A stretch of DNA of 64,000 nucleotides, from assembly GCA_029721515.1 (NCBI GenBank), contig CM056556.1, positions 17,883,598 to 17,947,597 of the forward strand, given 5' to 3'. The stretch's first letter is position 1. The number at the start of each line of letters is the position of its first letter. The translations under genes and the position numbers were made by a program. This DNA comes from Synanceia verrucosa. Its lineage: Eukaryota > Chordata > Actinopteri > Perciformes > Synanceiidae. Of the stretch, positions 44,505 through 56,003 are shown piece after piece. Below the pieces are notes generated by a model that saw only the letters and a program-made list of their open reading frames with translations, did no database searches and was not told the DNA's origin.

Positions 44505-44625
44505 CTGATAGGGCTGCATGATATATCTTAGATCCACTGTCATCCTGATATCAATGTGTGTGATATACATATTGCAAAAGATAGTTTGAACTGCGATAAA
44601 TGGAATTCCATGTGCTTGCATTAAC
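44505..44625. repeat. Possible repeat fragment (GGGCTGCATGATAT)
   Basis: The TAGGGCTGCATGATATATC start with later TGATATACATATTGCAAAAG resembles a common fish repeat that begins GGGCTGCACGATAT. Only a diverged part is present. Confidence 0.35.
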
Positions 44626-44866
44626 TTCTTTGGCAATCTGAGTTAATGTAATTCATCTTGGATCAGATCACCCAGGCCAGACTTCACGGACAAGTGTGCA
44701 TCTATTGACAAAGCACTTTCACTTAAATTGTCAGTCGATTTCTGGGAAATGCATTATGCATTGAATGGCTACGCTCAGAGCACAATGTCCATAGTATATA
44801 TTGGGAAGTAAATTCTGATAATCTCATAGTTTATTTAGTGACAGACTTTCTCCTAGACCTGTTTGG

Positions 44867-45073
44867 TTGAAAGCAGGAGGAAGTTTTTACAGCACTATGG
44901 ACAGTCAGCCCATCCAAGTATTCACTCCACAAAGCTTCTCCCTCTGCTGTCCAACCTCCATTGGAGGGTCAATGTCCATCACTGGTCCAGTCACTGGTCT
45001 AGTCCTAGATGTAAAGACTGGGGCACCAGTCTGTTCAGCTTCCACAGCTTACCTGGGCTACATTTGTTCCTGA
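44867..45073 (+). CDS. Unassigned 68-codon open frame
   Basis: ATG-started frame with fairly even codon use and a Ser/Thr/Gly/Val-rich product (phrases SIGGSMSITGPVTGLVLD). I recognise no family. An overlapping 95-codon frame also exists, which argues against strong coding constraint. Confidence 0.12.
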   Translation: MKAGGSFYSTMDSQPIQVFTPQSFSLCCPTSIGGSMSITGPVTGLVLDVKTGAPVCSASTAYLGYICS

Positions 45074-45206
45074 CTAGTTATGTTTCTCAAAAAAACAGAA
45101 CACTCTCTCTGGATACAGACTTCAGTGGAAACATATTGGGTTTTGGCTAGAAAAGTTGAAATATATTCAATTTTATTTAGATATTTATTCATCTCTCCAT
45201 CTGCTC

Positions 45207-45521
45207 TTAACTCTTTCAGTGCCACCAGTTTTTTTTAAAACTAAAAGTTCACTAAAATTGCCACTTTTTGTCCAGAATCCGTCCGCTTTTTTCTCTAAAC
45301 ACGATCATCTCTACTTCCTGCTTTGATCTCCGTGGCGTATATTAACTCTTTATGTCTTGACTACAAATCACAGAAGCCCCGAAATTACTCACAGGCTGCG
45401 GGAGACCTCGATCAGTGACCTGCTGCCAAAAAAAATATTTAGACAGTGAAAGCCGTCAATGACACTCAAGCGTCAGATTTTGAATAATGGCGAAAGCCAT
45501 CAATGGCACTCAAAGAGTTAA
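45207..45521. mobile_element. TTAA-type MITE, complete (copy b)
   Basis: The 307-bp element starts CTCTTTCAGTGCCACC after TTAA (45207-45210) and ends GGCACTCAAAGAG before TTAA (45518-45521). TTAA duplication plus short TIRs points to the piggyBac superfamily. Near the right end two direct repeats (GCCGTCAATGACACTCAA and GCCATCAATGGCACTCAA) could be transposase-binding sites. It is non-coding, so transposition would need an autonomous relative. Confidence 0.8.
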
Positions 45522-46172
45522 GTATTCATATAAAATTGTATCTGCAATTAATGTAAAAACCAGATATAGGAATAAAAAGCTCACACAGTGGGCATCACAC
45601 AAGTATTTTGCAGGAAATTTGACAATTAGAAGGAACACTTCCAACAATCTGATGTTGAGACAGCATTCAAAGGATCATATGTTTCTTAAATATCACTGAA
45701 ACGTGTGCTATTTTGTGCTGTACTCATACACAGTGTTGATTACAGCATTTTTCTTCGTTTGGCTTGCTTCATGCTTCAGTAAGTATCATTTGGTTCTGAT
45801 TAATCACTTCCAGGCACTCAATTCTTTGGAGACTCAAAGCACAACACACTGTGCTGAGGACACTTTTTCATCCAATTAAACTCCAAAATATTGTTTGGCA
45901 TTTCCTTGGCTTTAGATGACAGACTGCCTGGTACTGGTGTTTGATTTATTGTCGATAACAATATACTGTATTGTGGCTCACAAGGACTCCATAAATGGGT
46001 TATGAACTTGGATATGTGCGTTAACATTACAACCTTTACAGTCCAGTGAAGCAAGACTCAATGTCTCAAGCTTTAAAATCCCCTCTGGGGTCCTCCGTTG
46101 CTCTGGAGATACTTTAATGGGCTATAATATATTTATATATACTCATATACTTATTTTGTATTTTTACTCTAG

Positions 46173-46233
46173 TCATTGCCAAGGCTGAAACTGAGGCCAC
46201 CAGAGGCATCATTTGCAGAAGCATTTGATACAG
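46173..46233 (+). CDS. Candidate 61-bp exon (unassigned)
   Basis: The acceptor TTTTGTATTTTTACTCTAG is followed by 61 bases and the donor ATACAG|GTAGGA. One frame is open (SLPRLKLRPPEASFAEAFDT); the other two contain stops. The flanks are AT-rich, which makes the change in composition stand out. I cannot name a gene, and a minus-strand candidate exon lies only 200 bp away, so both cannot easily belong to one transcript. Confidence 0.25.
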
Positions 46234-46434
46234 GTAGGACTGTCAAATAATTTAATGAATCACACATCTGTGTGTCCCAGTTCAAAATAAACTTAGTAAA
46301 GTTCAAAGTAAACACACTGAGGAAGGGAATAACTTCATATTCATGAATTCACATATTGCAATATATATGGATTTCCCAAACATAGGCTGTATAGTACAAA
46401 TACATAGCTGTCTGGGAAGGGGCACATTTCCTAC

Positions 46435-46554
46435 CTGCGATCCATCGCAACTGCCTCCAGGTAGGCTTTGAGGCTCGAGGTGAAAGTGGCGTGCTGCTTT
46501 ACAGCACCCCTCACATGGACCTTGCCACTGCCCAGTGAGGTGTACTTATGTCCA
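46435..46554 (-). CDS. Candidate 120-bp internal exon (unassigned)
   Basis: On the minus strand the segment lies between an acceptor GTTAACGCAG and a donor TCGCAG|GTAGGA. It is exactly 120 bp, a symmetric exon starting and ending after codon position 2. Its open frame gives 39 complete residues, including GHKYTSLGSGKVHVRGAVKQ then HATFTSSLKAYLEAVAMDR. An in-frame TAA just upstream of the acceptor sharpens the left limit. It is much GC-richer than the surrounding AT-rich DNA and belongs to no repeat in the window. I do not recognise the protein. Of the three candidate exons this is the strongest, but a GC-rich conserved non-coding element with chance splice sites remains possible. Confidence 0.35.
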
Positions 46555-46559
46555 CTGCG

Positions 46560-48820
46560 TTAACAGTGATATTCATTTATGTTAATACATAATAAATAAA
46601 TCAGGATAAAATCAAACATAAATTAAGGTCAATAAAATGCCATAACCAAAAGGGCTGATAAAGAGACACTAAAAGCCTCTGCTTCTTACATTACATACTC
46701 CCAGGTGCAGGTAATCACAGCCATGGAGTGTCAACCGGTTATGGGGTTTTCAAAATAAAAGCACAACACCATATAAAACATTAAAAACATAATTGAAAAT
46801 GAATACAAACTGCAAATCATTGTACATACTACATTTCATGCATACTAAAATCACAAATGTTGTGTGCTAAAAAGCACAGTTATTCATTACAATCATTCAT
46901 TAACTGAAGAATGATTTGGATTAGCATGCGAAAAAACTCTGAAAATATTTTTAGTAGCACATTGGAGGAGGCGTGCTTATGTGTCTAGAACAAAGGGCCT
47001 TTCGTCTTGAGATGTTGATGGCATGCAGGGGCATGGCTTATGGCTGAGGCCACCCAAGTATCCAGCAACCCTGAGTGTTCCTCTGCTGTCTGGTCTGCCT
47101 CTCTGCCTCTGGGCTGTCTGGAGAGTCTTAATCTACTCGTTCAACTGTGCTCACCTCTTAAAACATGGGTCACTTATTCATGCTCTGTATCACTATTTGT
47201 CTTGATCCAGCTATCCTCTCCATGTATGGTCCTCCACTTGGGGCCAGATGTATATTACCTTGCATCCATACCTGCTTTCTTTTACTACTTTTTATCTGTT
47301 GGGCTTATAATCGATGAAGGAGAACAAAACAGATTTAAAATTCTACAGAGCATAAAATAATTGGCTACTTCTGTCTCCAAGAAAATAAACTGCAAGTGAA
47401 GTCAATCTGTATTATCTCCTACAACAACTTTTAACACGCAGTGTTGTCAAAGTTATTTAGACTGCAGACCACTCAGAATTCTGAAGAGGAGATGCTGCAA
47501 AATTTGAAACACTGATGATGTGAATACCTTGGTTAGAGAGCAAGGTGTCATAGCCATTATAATTGAAATTTCTTCTGACAGCATTTGCTGGGCCATCACT
47601 GGGCAAATGAAAATGTGAGTAGGCAGAGGGAACTTTGGCACAATTGAAGAGAAGGCTTTCCAACCGAATCAGAAAGAAAACGCCTGAGTGAAACAAGTGG
47701 GAAGAGACATTTAAAACAGAACTCTGAGTAAACTTACTGACCTGAGATTTTAAGTGTTGATCACAACTTCTCTAAAATCAGTGTTTTTTTGTTTTTTTTT
47801 GTAGAACCATCAATATTTCGGACTGTGTAAGTTCAAATGCAGATATCCCTAACAAGGGTCCAACCATGTTAGAAGCTATTTTTACTGTCAAAGGAATGCA
47901 GAGCACAGAGGAGATTTTCAATGCTCTCTGGCACCAGTACATGCACTAGTCTCCTGCTAAGTGTGAATGTTTGTGGGCAATCTCTCCATCTGGCAGTACA
48001 CCGCTAGCCAGACTGTCCCTGTCACTGCCCTGTCCTTCTCTCTCCATGCTGCAACCCAGAGACATGCACAGGACAACAACTTGCCTCTTATCCTGCGCCC
48101 CCCAGCCCAGTTTCAGCGCCCTCCTCTCTCCCTTGGGTCCTCTGGTCTCTTTGATAGTCTCACAGGCGACATATGTGAGTCTGATTAACATATGGCTGTG
48201 GGGTTAGTGCATTCCAGAGCCCACAGCAGGACAAGTTAGGGAAGGCTGTAGGGAGGAGTGTACAGTAATTGATTCAGAGCATTCTGTCCCTACAGCATAT
48301 TAGTGACAAAGGCTCTAAAATAGTCATATCTGATTGAAACATTTTTATCAAGTGGTATCATGACAAATTACCATGTGTTTGTTGTCTTGCAGATAATTGA
48401 GTGTGCATTTGGTGCCTATCTAGGTTTCTGCTGGGAATGACTAGTAATGACAACAAAATTGTCTCATCTGTTATTTTTCCTTGGCATAAGTTTCAGCTTT
48501 GTGTTGAAGTCAAAGTAAAGTGAACTGAAGACTTAAATGTATTCCAACAAACTGAAGTTAATTTTAAAAGTAATATGTTGATGATAGCAAAGCAGCAGGT
48601 ATTATCATCCTCATTGCAATCTAACAAAAACTGTTAAAAAAAACAAACTGTGATTCATTCAAGTGTGAAGTGTGAAGGTCCAGCCATAGCATGTCTTTAG
48701 AGCAGTATGATCATCCAGAAAGTTGTATTCTGTGCCACAACCAACTAACGAAAGGCAAACAGCACAAATATAGCATTTCCCAAAGCAAGACTGGAGAAAC
48801 TCTTAAAAGTCAGTGGGGCA
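46560..48820. other. Unique sequence with no assignable gene
   Basis: Open frames at 47040-47360 (plus, 106 codons) and 47946-48191 (minus, 81 codons) have no recognisable domain. The GC-rich part at 47960-48190 may be regulatory. A possible 22-bp microexon at 47805-47826 is discussed under findings. Confidence 0.35.
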
Positions 48821-48826
48821 ATAATC

Positions 48827-49127
48827 TAATCCATCCATCCATCTTCTACCGCCTATCCTCATATGGCAAGTCACTAGTTCATCACAGGGCACATAGAGAC
48901 AGAGAACTACTCACATTCACATGGTCAATTTAACTTATCCAATTAACCTAAACCTAATCCCCATGCATGTTTTTGGATGGTGGGAGGAAGCCGGAGTACC
49001 CAGGGAGAACCCATGCAGACACGGGGAGAACATGCAAACTCCACACAGAAAGGCACCGGCCAGGAATCAAACCTGATACCTTCTTGCTGTGAGGCGACAG
49101 TGCAAACCACTGCACCACCATGCCGCC
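48827..49127 (-). mobile_element. tRNA-derived SINE with internal deletion and TSD
   Basis: Tail CCATCCATCCATCTTCTACC through head CACCACCATGCCGCC, lacking about 60 bp around the GGAGCCTATCCCAGCTG block present in other copies. Flanking repeats GGGGCAATAATC (48815-48826) and GGGGAAATAATC (49128-49139) differ by one base and represent the TSD. Confidence 0.85.
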
Positions 49128-49156
49128 GGGGAAATAATCATCTTTTTACATTTAAA

Positions 49157-49214
49157 AACATAACGTTTTTAAATTAAATTTAAAAACGTTATGTTATGTA
49201 ATTAAATTACATAA
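49157..49214. repeat. Two adjacent perfect palindromes (39 bp and 21 bp)
   Basis: 49157-49195 has arms AACATAACGTTTTTAAATT and their exact complement around a single central base. 49194-49214 is a second palindrome with TTATGTAATT arms. Together they could extrude cruciforms. They start 17 bp from the SINE target duplication. Confidence 0.9.
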
Positions 49215-49711
49215 AAACAACGACAACAAAAATCAGTAATAGACGTCGAATTTAATATTTAACTTCTGAAGACCACAGATTACATCTCTAGATGGCTTCG
49301 TCCGCATCTGTCTCTCTCAAATGCCACCTTGGATTTGTGTTTACAGTCTTATCACTCGTAGTCTTAAGTTCTTAACCATATTAAAAAAAAATAAATAAAA
49401 GAATAAAAATTGTCAGCTGATGTCTCAATATTTACTGAGTGCTAGTACAAGGTCACAGCGACAGCAGTCATATTCTGTCACAAGTCATTTTATATTAAGT
49501 ATTGTAGTCTATTTACAATATGCTGCAACTTTTGCATGGGCATACAGTGAATGCATAGCTTTTCCTATGAATTCAAAATAAATCTATAGCCTCTATTCCA
49601 CATTGTGCTGTATTTAGCAAATAATTTTGTGCAGAGATGTACATAAAGGAATAATTCTCATTACGTTACACGCACACAAAACTCACAAAATTTTAATATA
49701 AGTCACGTTAA

Positions 49712-51438
49712 TGTGGCATAAATACTCTAGAGCAGATTTAATAGTGAAACCTTAATTAATATGAAATTGGTCATAAAAGGTGAAGGAGAGTGATGACACT
49801 CAGCTTCAAGTATAATTCACTATTACCTTCAATAGTGGAAATTATCAGGGCACCACCCAGTTTTGCAAACACAGCCAAAACTTGTGAATTTGACATTAAT
49901 TAATAGAGTCTCTTAATCTCAGGGTGCTACAGAGTTCTTGACCTAATAAACAGTGATTCAATTGCTTTATATACTCACACAAATCAAATAACCATGTTCT
50001 TCATAAATGAGATGTTTATTTGACAACCTAAATGACCAGATTACTAACAGAAAATAATAAAAATTGAAAATAGGAAATAATAGAAAAACGGAATGTCTCA
50101 TGGGTGAATGAATGATTAATTAATTCAGTGTGACCAATCAGATTCAGTGGTGGTTATCTATATCAAATTAAGAATTGGGCTGTTGTTACCAACATCTGGT
50201 TTAGGTTTGGTGCACCGTTCAGCAGCTGAGTTTGAGAAGCATCAGTGAAGACTGTGGAGTAATTTACTATTCAGAATTTAAGTTTTAGTATTTTATTGTT
50301 AAGTATTATTAAGCTTTCTAGATTAAGATCTAAATTCGGCCATTTAATTTAGTATCTAATCATCAAACACTTTAATATCTGAGGAGGTATATGCAGTATA
50401 TCACCGTTCCTGTATATGGGGGAGAGGAGTGGCTGCAGGTTCTGTCTGGGTCTGCTGGATCTCTGCTGGACTCAATTCATCACCAGTGGCTCTTTTGGGC
50501 ATCTGTAGACGTCTCTGGAGAGCTCTGGACATCATCTCTGGAAAAGCTCTGGACATCTTTGGTTAACATGACTTGGCTGACATTGTCTCCATCTCAGTCT
50601 CTCTCTGTCTTCTTTACAGCATAGTCTCTGTGCATGTTCTCACAGAGAAACAGCAGAGAGGAGGAAGACCAGAACAAGACGGGAGGCAGGAGGAAAGACC
50701 AAAACTTGACTCGCTTCAGCCCGCTGAAGCATGCTGTTTTATGGTTTTTGTTGAAGGTCCAGTGTGGGTGTGACCACTGGTCACTCCCATCCAACAAATT
50801 AACTGAGATGATATTCTTTTTAACATATTTAATGTTAGTACAACTGTGTTTTACTTTATTAATCTTCTCTATTTGAAAGCTTCTCACTCTCGTCTGTTGA
50901 ACGACATCAAACGTGATATCTTAGAAAACCACTGAACAAAACTTATCAAATGAATTGAAATTAATGAACCAATTGCACAACACAGATGAACCATGGTACT
51001 GTATCAGAGCATGTAGGTAGGTTTTTTACAACAGTCTATGCATAGCTGTGTATGTACAATTGTTTCACAATTAATCTTACATGTGTCACATTTGGTCTTT
51101 TTCAGAAGGGGAAGAAGGAAAAGATCTGTGTGTGGATTGACTTTTGACATGGTAAAAGTGATACTTATATGACAGTAGGCTCAAGAATTAAAGCAGAGTT
51201 GACTTTTAAAATCTTAATGTAATGTTCTGTTCCAAGCAGGGAGAAAGGAAGAGGCCACATCAGGCTTTGGATGTGTGTGTCAGGATGAATGCAGGAATGT
51301 AGGGGGAATAAAATCCCCTCCCATGTGTGTCCTGGAGTTCCTTGGGTCAGAGAGGAGGATGGGAACTGGTTTTATCTGTTTATTCTGCCAGTCATAAAAC
51401 TTAAGCCTTTAGCACTTAGGTGCCACGTAGTGTCAGAT
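49712..51438. repeat. Dispersed repeat, copy B (unclassified)
   Basis: It matches copy A (31733-34202) in the same orientation from GCATAAATACTCTAGAGCAG to TGCCACGTAGTGTCAGAT. B is shorter: it has only a few GGACATCT units (50495-50560) and lacks the segment equivalent to A 33069-33430. Flanks differ from A, so this is an interspersed family and not a simple recent block duplication. Confidence 0.8.
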
Positions 51439-51439
51439 G

Positions 51440-52480
51440 GATTTAGTGGGGAGATACTCAGAAAAGAGTTAAGTTCATTATTTTATGCTTATTCTTATGC
51501 TACATTAAACTGTTGAATGTCAGTCCAATAATTTCACAGTGAGATACAGTATAGGAGTACTGTGTACTGTGAATCCTTTTTTATGTATTATTTCAATAAT
51601 AGCAACCTTGCTCATTTACACAAAAAGTCAGTATTGGGTTGATTATGGTGATGTGCTCATTGTCAGACAGACAATTGTACCATGTGTCGTTCCTCATCGA
51701 ATATGTTGTGTGAGGCCTTTTATTGCAAAGCTAACATCATCAAAGCAATGGTGCCTTTATCTCTTGGGAGGCTTACAGGTCCAGGGCATGATTGTCTCTC
51801 TGAATTAATGGCCCTCTATTTGAGTGAAAACTAGAACAGCAGCATAATTGAAATTCCCACTATATTCTGCAATAGCACCCTTTGCTTTACAAGGTAAGTA
51901 ATGCCTTGCCATCCATTGTCATGGATGTCTTTTTACTATTTGGGTGTGTTTCATTTCCAATCAAATGGAATCAAACTGTATGTATAAAATAAAAAGTAAA
52001 AATCCTCAAAAACTAAACAGTGTGCTTCAACACGTGAATCTGCTGCTTATTTATTCGATGATTGATTTTTTGTCGATCAGCAGTATTTTTGGGCAATACA
52101 CTGTATGTTATGTACCAGATTAATTATTCATTAAAACGTCAGTCAGTCATTCAGGGTTGTTGTGGGACAACATCTCATAAAAAGCTAAACAGCTGGCCTT
52201 CAGCAGAACACAACAAAGACAGAAATCAATATTCCAATATTGTCAGAGGCTATAGCATGAATGTTTGCCCACATATGTAGATGCTTGCAGCAGTATCTGT
52301 GGATGTATATTCCAAACAGGACTTTTCCTTCTTATATTTGATAGTCTCACTGTCTCATATTAAACATTACACTTGGTAATATCACTACGTTTTTGCATTG
52401 AAAGCAGTCGTACGGATGTGTTTCAACTAGGCATATCACTATGTATGTGGACACCCTGGCATCAAAGACATCTATGAAGC
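51440..52480. other. No recognised gene
   Basis: Unique sequence. The 89-codon open frame at 51539-51808 (plus) has no recognisable domain. Confidence 0.4.
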
Positions 52481-52690
52481 TCAACTCCTCAAAGACCAGT
52501 GGTCTCTGTTATGGGGAGAGGTGAACATGTAATGTCCCCACCGTCTCTTCAAAGTCTGGAGCGTCAAGGCCAGATGAAGCGGTCAAAGACTTTAATTACC
52601 TAGGAAAAGAGGTAGCCTGCTCTCTGTTTTTCTACCTAAATGCTGACGCAGTGTGCAAGAAGCCCCAGCACGGCGTGTTAGTGGATAGAT
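52480..52690 (+). pseudogene. Possible reverse-transcriptase scrap
   Basis: One frame reads GASRPDEAVKDFNYLGKEVA, which resembles the 'v..FkYLG' phrase found after the catalytic domain of several non-LTR reverse transcriptases. Only about 70 codons can be followed, with interruptions. Weak evidence. Confidence 0.25.
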
Positions 52691-52699
52691 TTAAAGTCC

Positions 52700-54435
52700 A
52701 TATGCCACAGATTTCAATGGCAACACATGAAGGCCACAAGACATTCATTATAACAGCAGTCTTTTATTGATTGATATTAAATCCTCCTTCAAATTGACCT
52801 CTTTCTAATAAGCAAAACTATTCCAGGTTATCAACCTTGCAAATAAAAGACTATAACTAGCCCCAGACAGTATTGGTTTATGTACTGTATGTCAGAAGAG
52901 AAGAGCCATTTCCCAGCACACAGGACTACTATTTTGCCTCCATCAGTTATTTCCAGGTCTAAATTGCTCTCTTTCATTGGCTGGGTGTACTGGCAACTGC
53001 TAAAGACAAGTTTCTGTCATTTTTTTCTGCTGCTTATGAAAATGTATGCTCAATGCCATGTCAGGGCCATGCCGACTTTCACAAATAAACAACATAAGCA
53101 TATGCATTCTTTTTGTCAGATGTATACACTTGATTATATTTTCTAAATCTCAGTCATTGTGACATTGGGTAATCTGTATGCCTAGAATTCCTACTGAAAA
53201 TACACAAGCTTGTCATTTATAGGGTACACTGATCTATTTATCATATAATTTAACATGAGCTGTATGGTTGACACCTAATTGTCATCAAATCTGTGTAAAA
53301 CGTAACAAATTAATTGTTTTCTAGAACAAAGCACATGTTACTAAGCACACTTTATTTTTGTTTCTTGTCTTCCTACGCTGCTCTCATCATTTCCCATCTC
53401 TCTCTCTGAGACCACATACTCCCTCCCCTCCCCTCCAATGTGTCTCTCTCTGCTATCTCTCTTATGCTTCATCTCCTCACACTGAATCTCTTTGTGTTTC
53501 TGTCTCTTCTACTTCCTCTCCCTGTCATCACCTGTATGTTTCATTGCTGGATCATGTCCAATACCCACCCAGAAGCCCCTGTGGACCAAAGGCTGCCTCT
53601 ACCATGCAGCTGATGACCTTGCTTATTGTGGCAAGTCAGTGGCGATTGTAGTTGTGCTGATGCCAAAGAAGAAAGTCCAATGGCTCCAAAAGTATAAATG
53701 ATTAATTCCCTTCGTTTCCTAGTGGGCGAGTGAACAGCGTACCCATGGGGAACCTTGTAGATAATAGTGTAGAACAGACATCATTGGTTATATGTATTGT
53801 AAAAAGAGAGACATCAGACATAGGTATTTATGATCCAATATTAAGTAGACAAACACATAAAGATTAGGAACTTAGTGGCGTGCAAATATGAATGGAAATC
53901 TAGTCTCTTACTGTTGATGTTTAAATTATTTATTTAGTTGTAACTGAGCACAAAGGGCAACTTTATTAAATTTACAATATGTAAGAATGGGAACGTGCTC
54001 ATGTCAGAATCATCTAGTTTATTGTGACAAGGGTCACTAGGGGCTCGGGGCTACCCTAGCACACAATTGGTGAGAGCTAGACCCCTGCATAGGACATGTG
54101 TTTGGACTAATATACACAGACCCTCATATTCACAAATTACACATCAACACTTTTGACAGTGTCACACAGGCCTCAACACATACTTGAGCCGTTTGATTCG
54201 TAAGGATTTGCTACTCTTCCCAAAACCCAAAGATTACCTATTTTCAAACCGCTTGCTCAACCGCTCTCTCTCTGTATACAGTATGTTTGCATCTGTCTGT
54301 GTGCTGTCGGCACAATCAGATCTATGTTGTTTTGATCAAACAACATCCAATCAATTTGCATGACAATCAAAGACTGTCAATCAAAGTGCCAGTTGATGAT
54401 TCCAAAAACAGTTTTTGTTCGTAAAAACTATGAGC
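52700..54435. other. No recognised gene
   Basis: The part at 53340-53700 has a long pyrimidine-rich tract followed by an open segment (phrases KPLWTKGCLYHAADDLAYCG, VAIVVVLMPKKK) but no matching donor I can defend. The rest is AT-rich. Confidence 0.3.
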
Positions 54436-54439
54436 CAAA

Positions 54440-55015
54440 ATGCAAGAAAAGTCAAGGTCAGTTTCAATGTACTTTATATTAAGATTATAATAAAAAAAAC
54501 CGGTACAGTTTTTATCTTGCGGTCAGGCGGATATCTCTGACGGTAACATCGTATATCTCACTCTCACCAGTACACCTGATTCCTTTACCATAAACAGCAA
54601 TTTTATTTCGCAGCACATGGGAGTTGCGGGCTTACTGCAGCCTCGGTCGAGCGGTCTGTGTAATTTCGTTAAATCTCAACTAACCTCAACTAACATTGAT
54701 GACATAAAATAACACAATTAAACTTCCTGACTGAGGCAGCAGTAGACCAGACACATTTGTGTGATATGGGGCAAAATTGCTCTTTTTGTCAATAGAATCT
54801 GGTGTGCTGGAGAGGGTTGAATAACAAGTGATATAACTTGAGTTCTTTGACTGTTTGTGATGTGTGTTACATAAAAAGACTTGAAATGGCTCAAAACTCC
54901 AACTGTAGGACTGAGGACATGAAACTCTCTTAACTTGGGACTTGACTCAAGACTTGCCTGTCTTGACTTGAGATTTACTTGTAACGTACGTAACAATGAC
55001 TTGGTCCCACTTCTA
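54440..55015. mobile_element. DNA-transposon remnant ending GACTTGGTCCCAC
   Basis: The right end (TTGGGACTTGACTCAAGAC, CTTGACTTGAGATTTACTTG, AACAATGACTTGGTCCCACTT) is the inverse of the AGAGGTGGGACCAAGTCATTG terminus common in fish MITEs. The left end is not identified. The interior 92-codon minus frame has no domain. Confidence 0.5.
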
Positions 55016-55283
55016 ACTACAGATGACCAAATGTTTCAAAATGATTATGGGTACCACTAACACATCTTATTTTTTCCATGTCAAATGACACATTGACAGT
55101 CAATACTCATTCTTGACTTTGGAAATAAAATAAGCCTACTTTAGTAACTGTTCTGAAATGTCATCAAACTGCCGTCATCATTACCTACATTACCTACGTT
55201 TTTCATGAGGCGTACAGATTAATTAGTTATTTCCTCTTTGTATCATACAGACCATTTAACTTTTAAATTGCTCATACATTCCC

Positions 55284-55354
55284 TGCGATGAGGTGGCGAC
55301 TTGTCCAGGGTGTACCCTGCCTTCTGCCCTAAGACAGCTGGGATAGGCTCCAGG
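55284..55354 (+). mobile_element. SINE 3' fragment
   Basis: GCGATGAGGTGGCGACTTGT through GACAGCTGGGATAGGCTCCA matches the 3' part of the SINE on the plus strand. The GGATAAGCGG and GGAT tail are missing. Confidence 0.8.
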
Positions 55355-55384
55355 AGTTATTTTCTCTGAGAAACAACTGCAAGG

Positions 55385-55995
55385 TCAAGTGCTGTGATAT
55401 AGCTAGAACAGCCCGGATCTAGTGTGCTAATATCAAAGGTCCTCTCAATGATGACTGCACCCCTGCTCTGATTCATCACCGTAATGCTAATCAGGCCTGT
55501 CCCCATGGCAAGAGGCAGCGCCAAGCCACATCACTTGAAAAGCCTCATTTGTGCCAGAAAGCCATTTAGGCTCAATTCCCCATGAATTATGACTTGATAT
55601 AGGAATTCTCAGTTCTTATGGGTTTTGGATGATTTTGAAATATGTGAGAAATCGTTAAAAAAATGCTGGGCAGACATTTGTCTTTCTGACTGAGGTCTAA
55701 GGAGACATCGCTAGTAATGTTCAGCTAATATCAGTGACGTGCATTGGGAGCTGATGTTCCATGCCAGCAGCATGAAAACCATTTATCTCTCTTACGCTGT
55801 GCATGGCATCTCTTTTGAGTAAGCAGTGATTTATACAGCAGGCGATGACAGGCAGAAAAATACCTTGCATGTTTTCAAAGGCGATACGAGAGGGGCTTGT
55901 CTAAACGTCCCTGTCCTCCATCTGTCTCCATTGGCCTTTCGATATGCACACTTGAATCTCCTCATCCGAGGCTTCCTGGCACCAACATCCTGTGG
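55385..55995. promoter_or_regulatory. Large candidate conserved non-coding region
   Basis: A 600-bp repeat-free stretch with GTAATGCTAATCAGGCC and CCCCATGAATTATGAC homeodomain-like sites, GGCAAGAGGCAGCGCC, and TCTCCATTGGCCTTTCG at the 3' side. The composition is uniform and balanced between two transposon remnants. Among the regulatory candidates this is the longest. No conservation test was possible. Confidence 0.35.
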
Positions 55996-56003
55996 ATGGA
56001 AGA

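Noticed and set aside
47040..47360. 106-codon hydrophobic frame as a membrane protein
   Set aside because: No homology recognised and no promoter or splice support; length within chance for a 64-kb AT-rich window.
53492..53701. 69-codon frame with LWTKGCLYHAADDLAYCG phrase as an exon
   Set aside because: A long pyrimidine tract precedes it, but I found no convincing donor at a matching place and cannot recognise the product.
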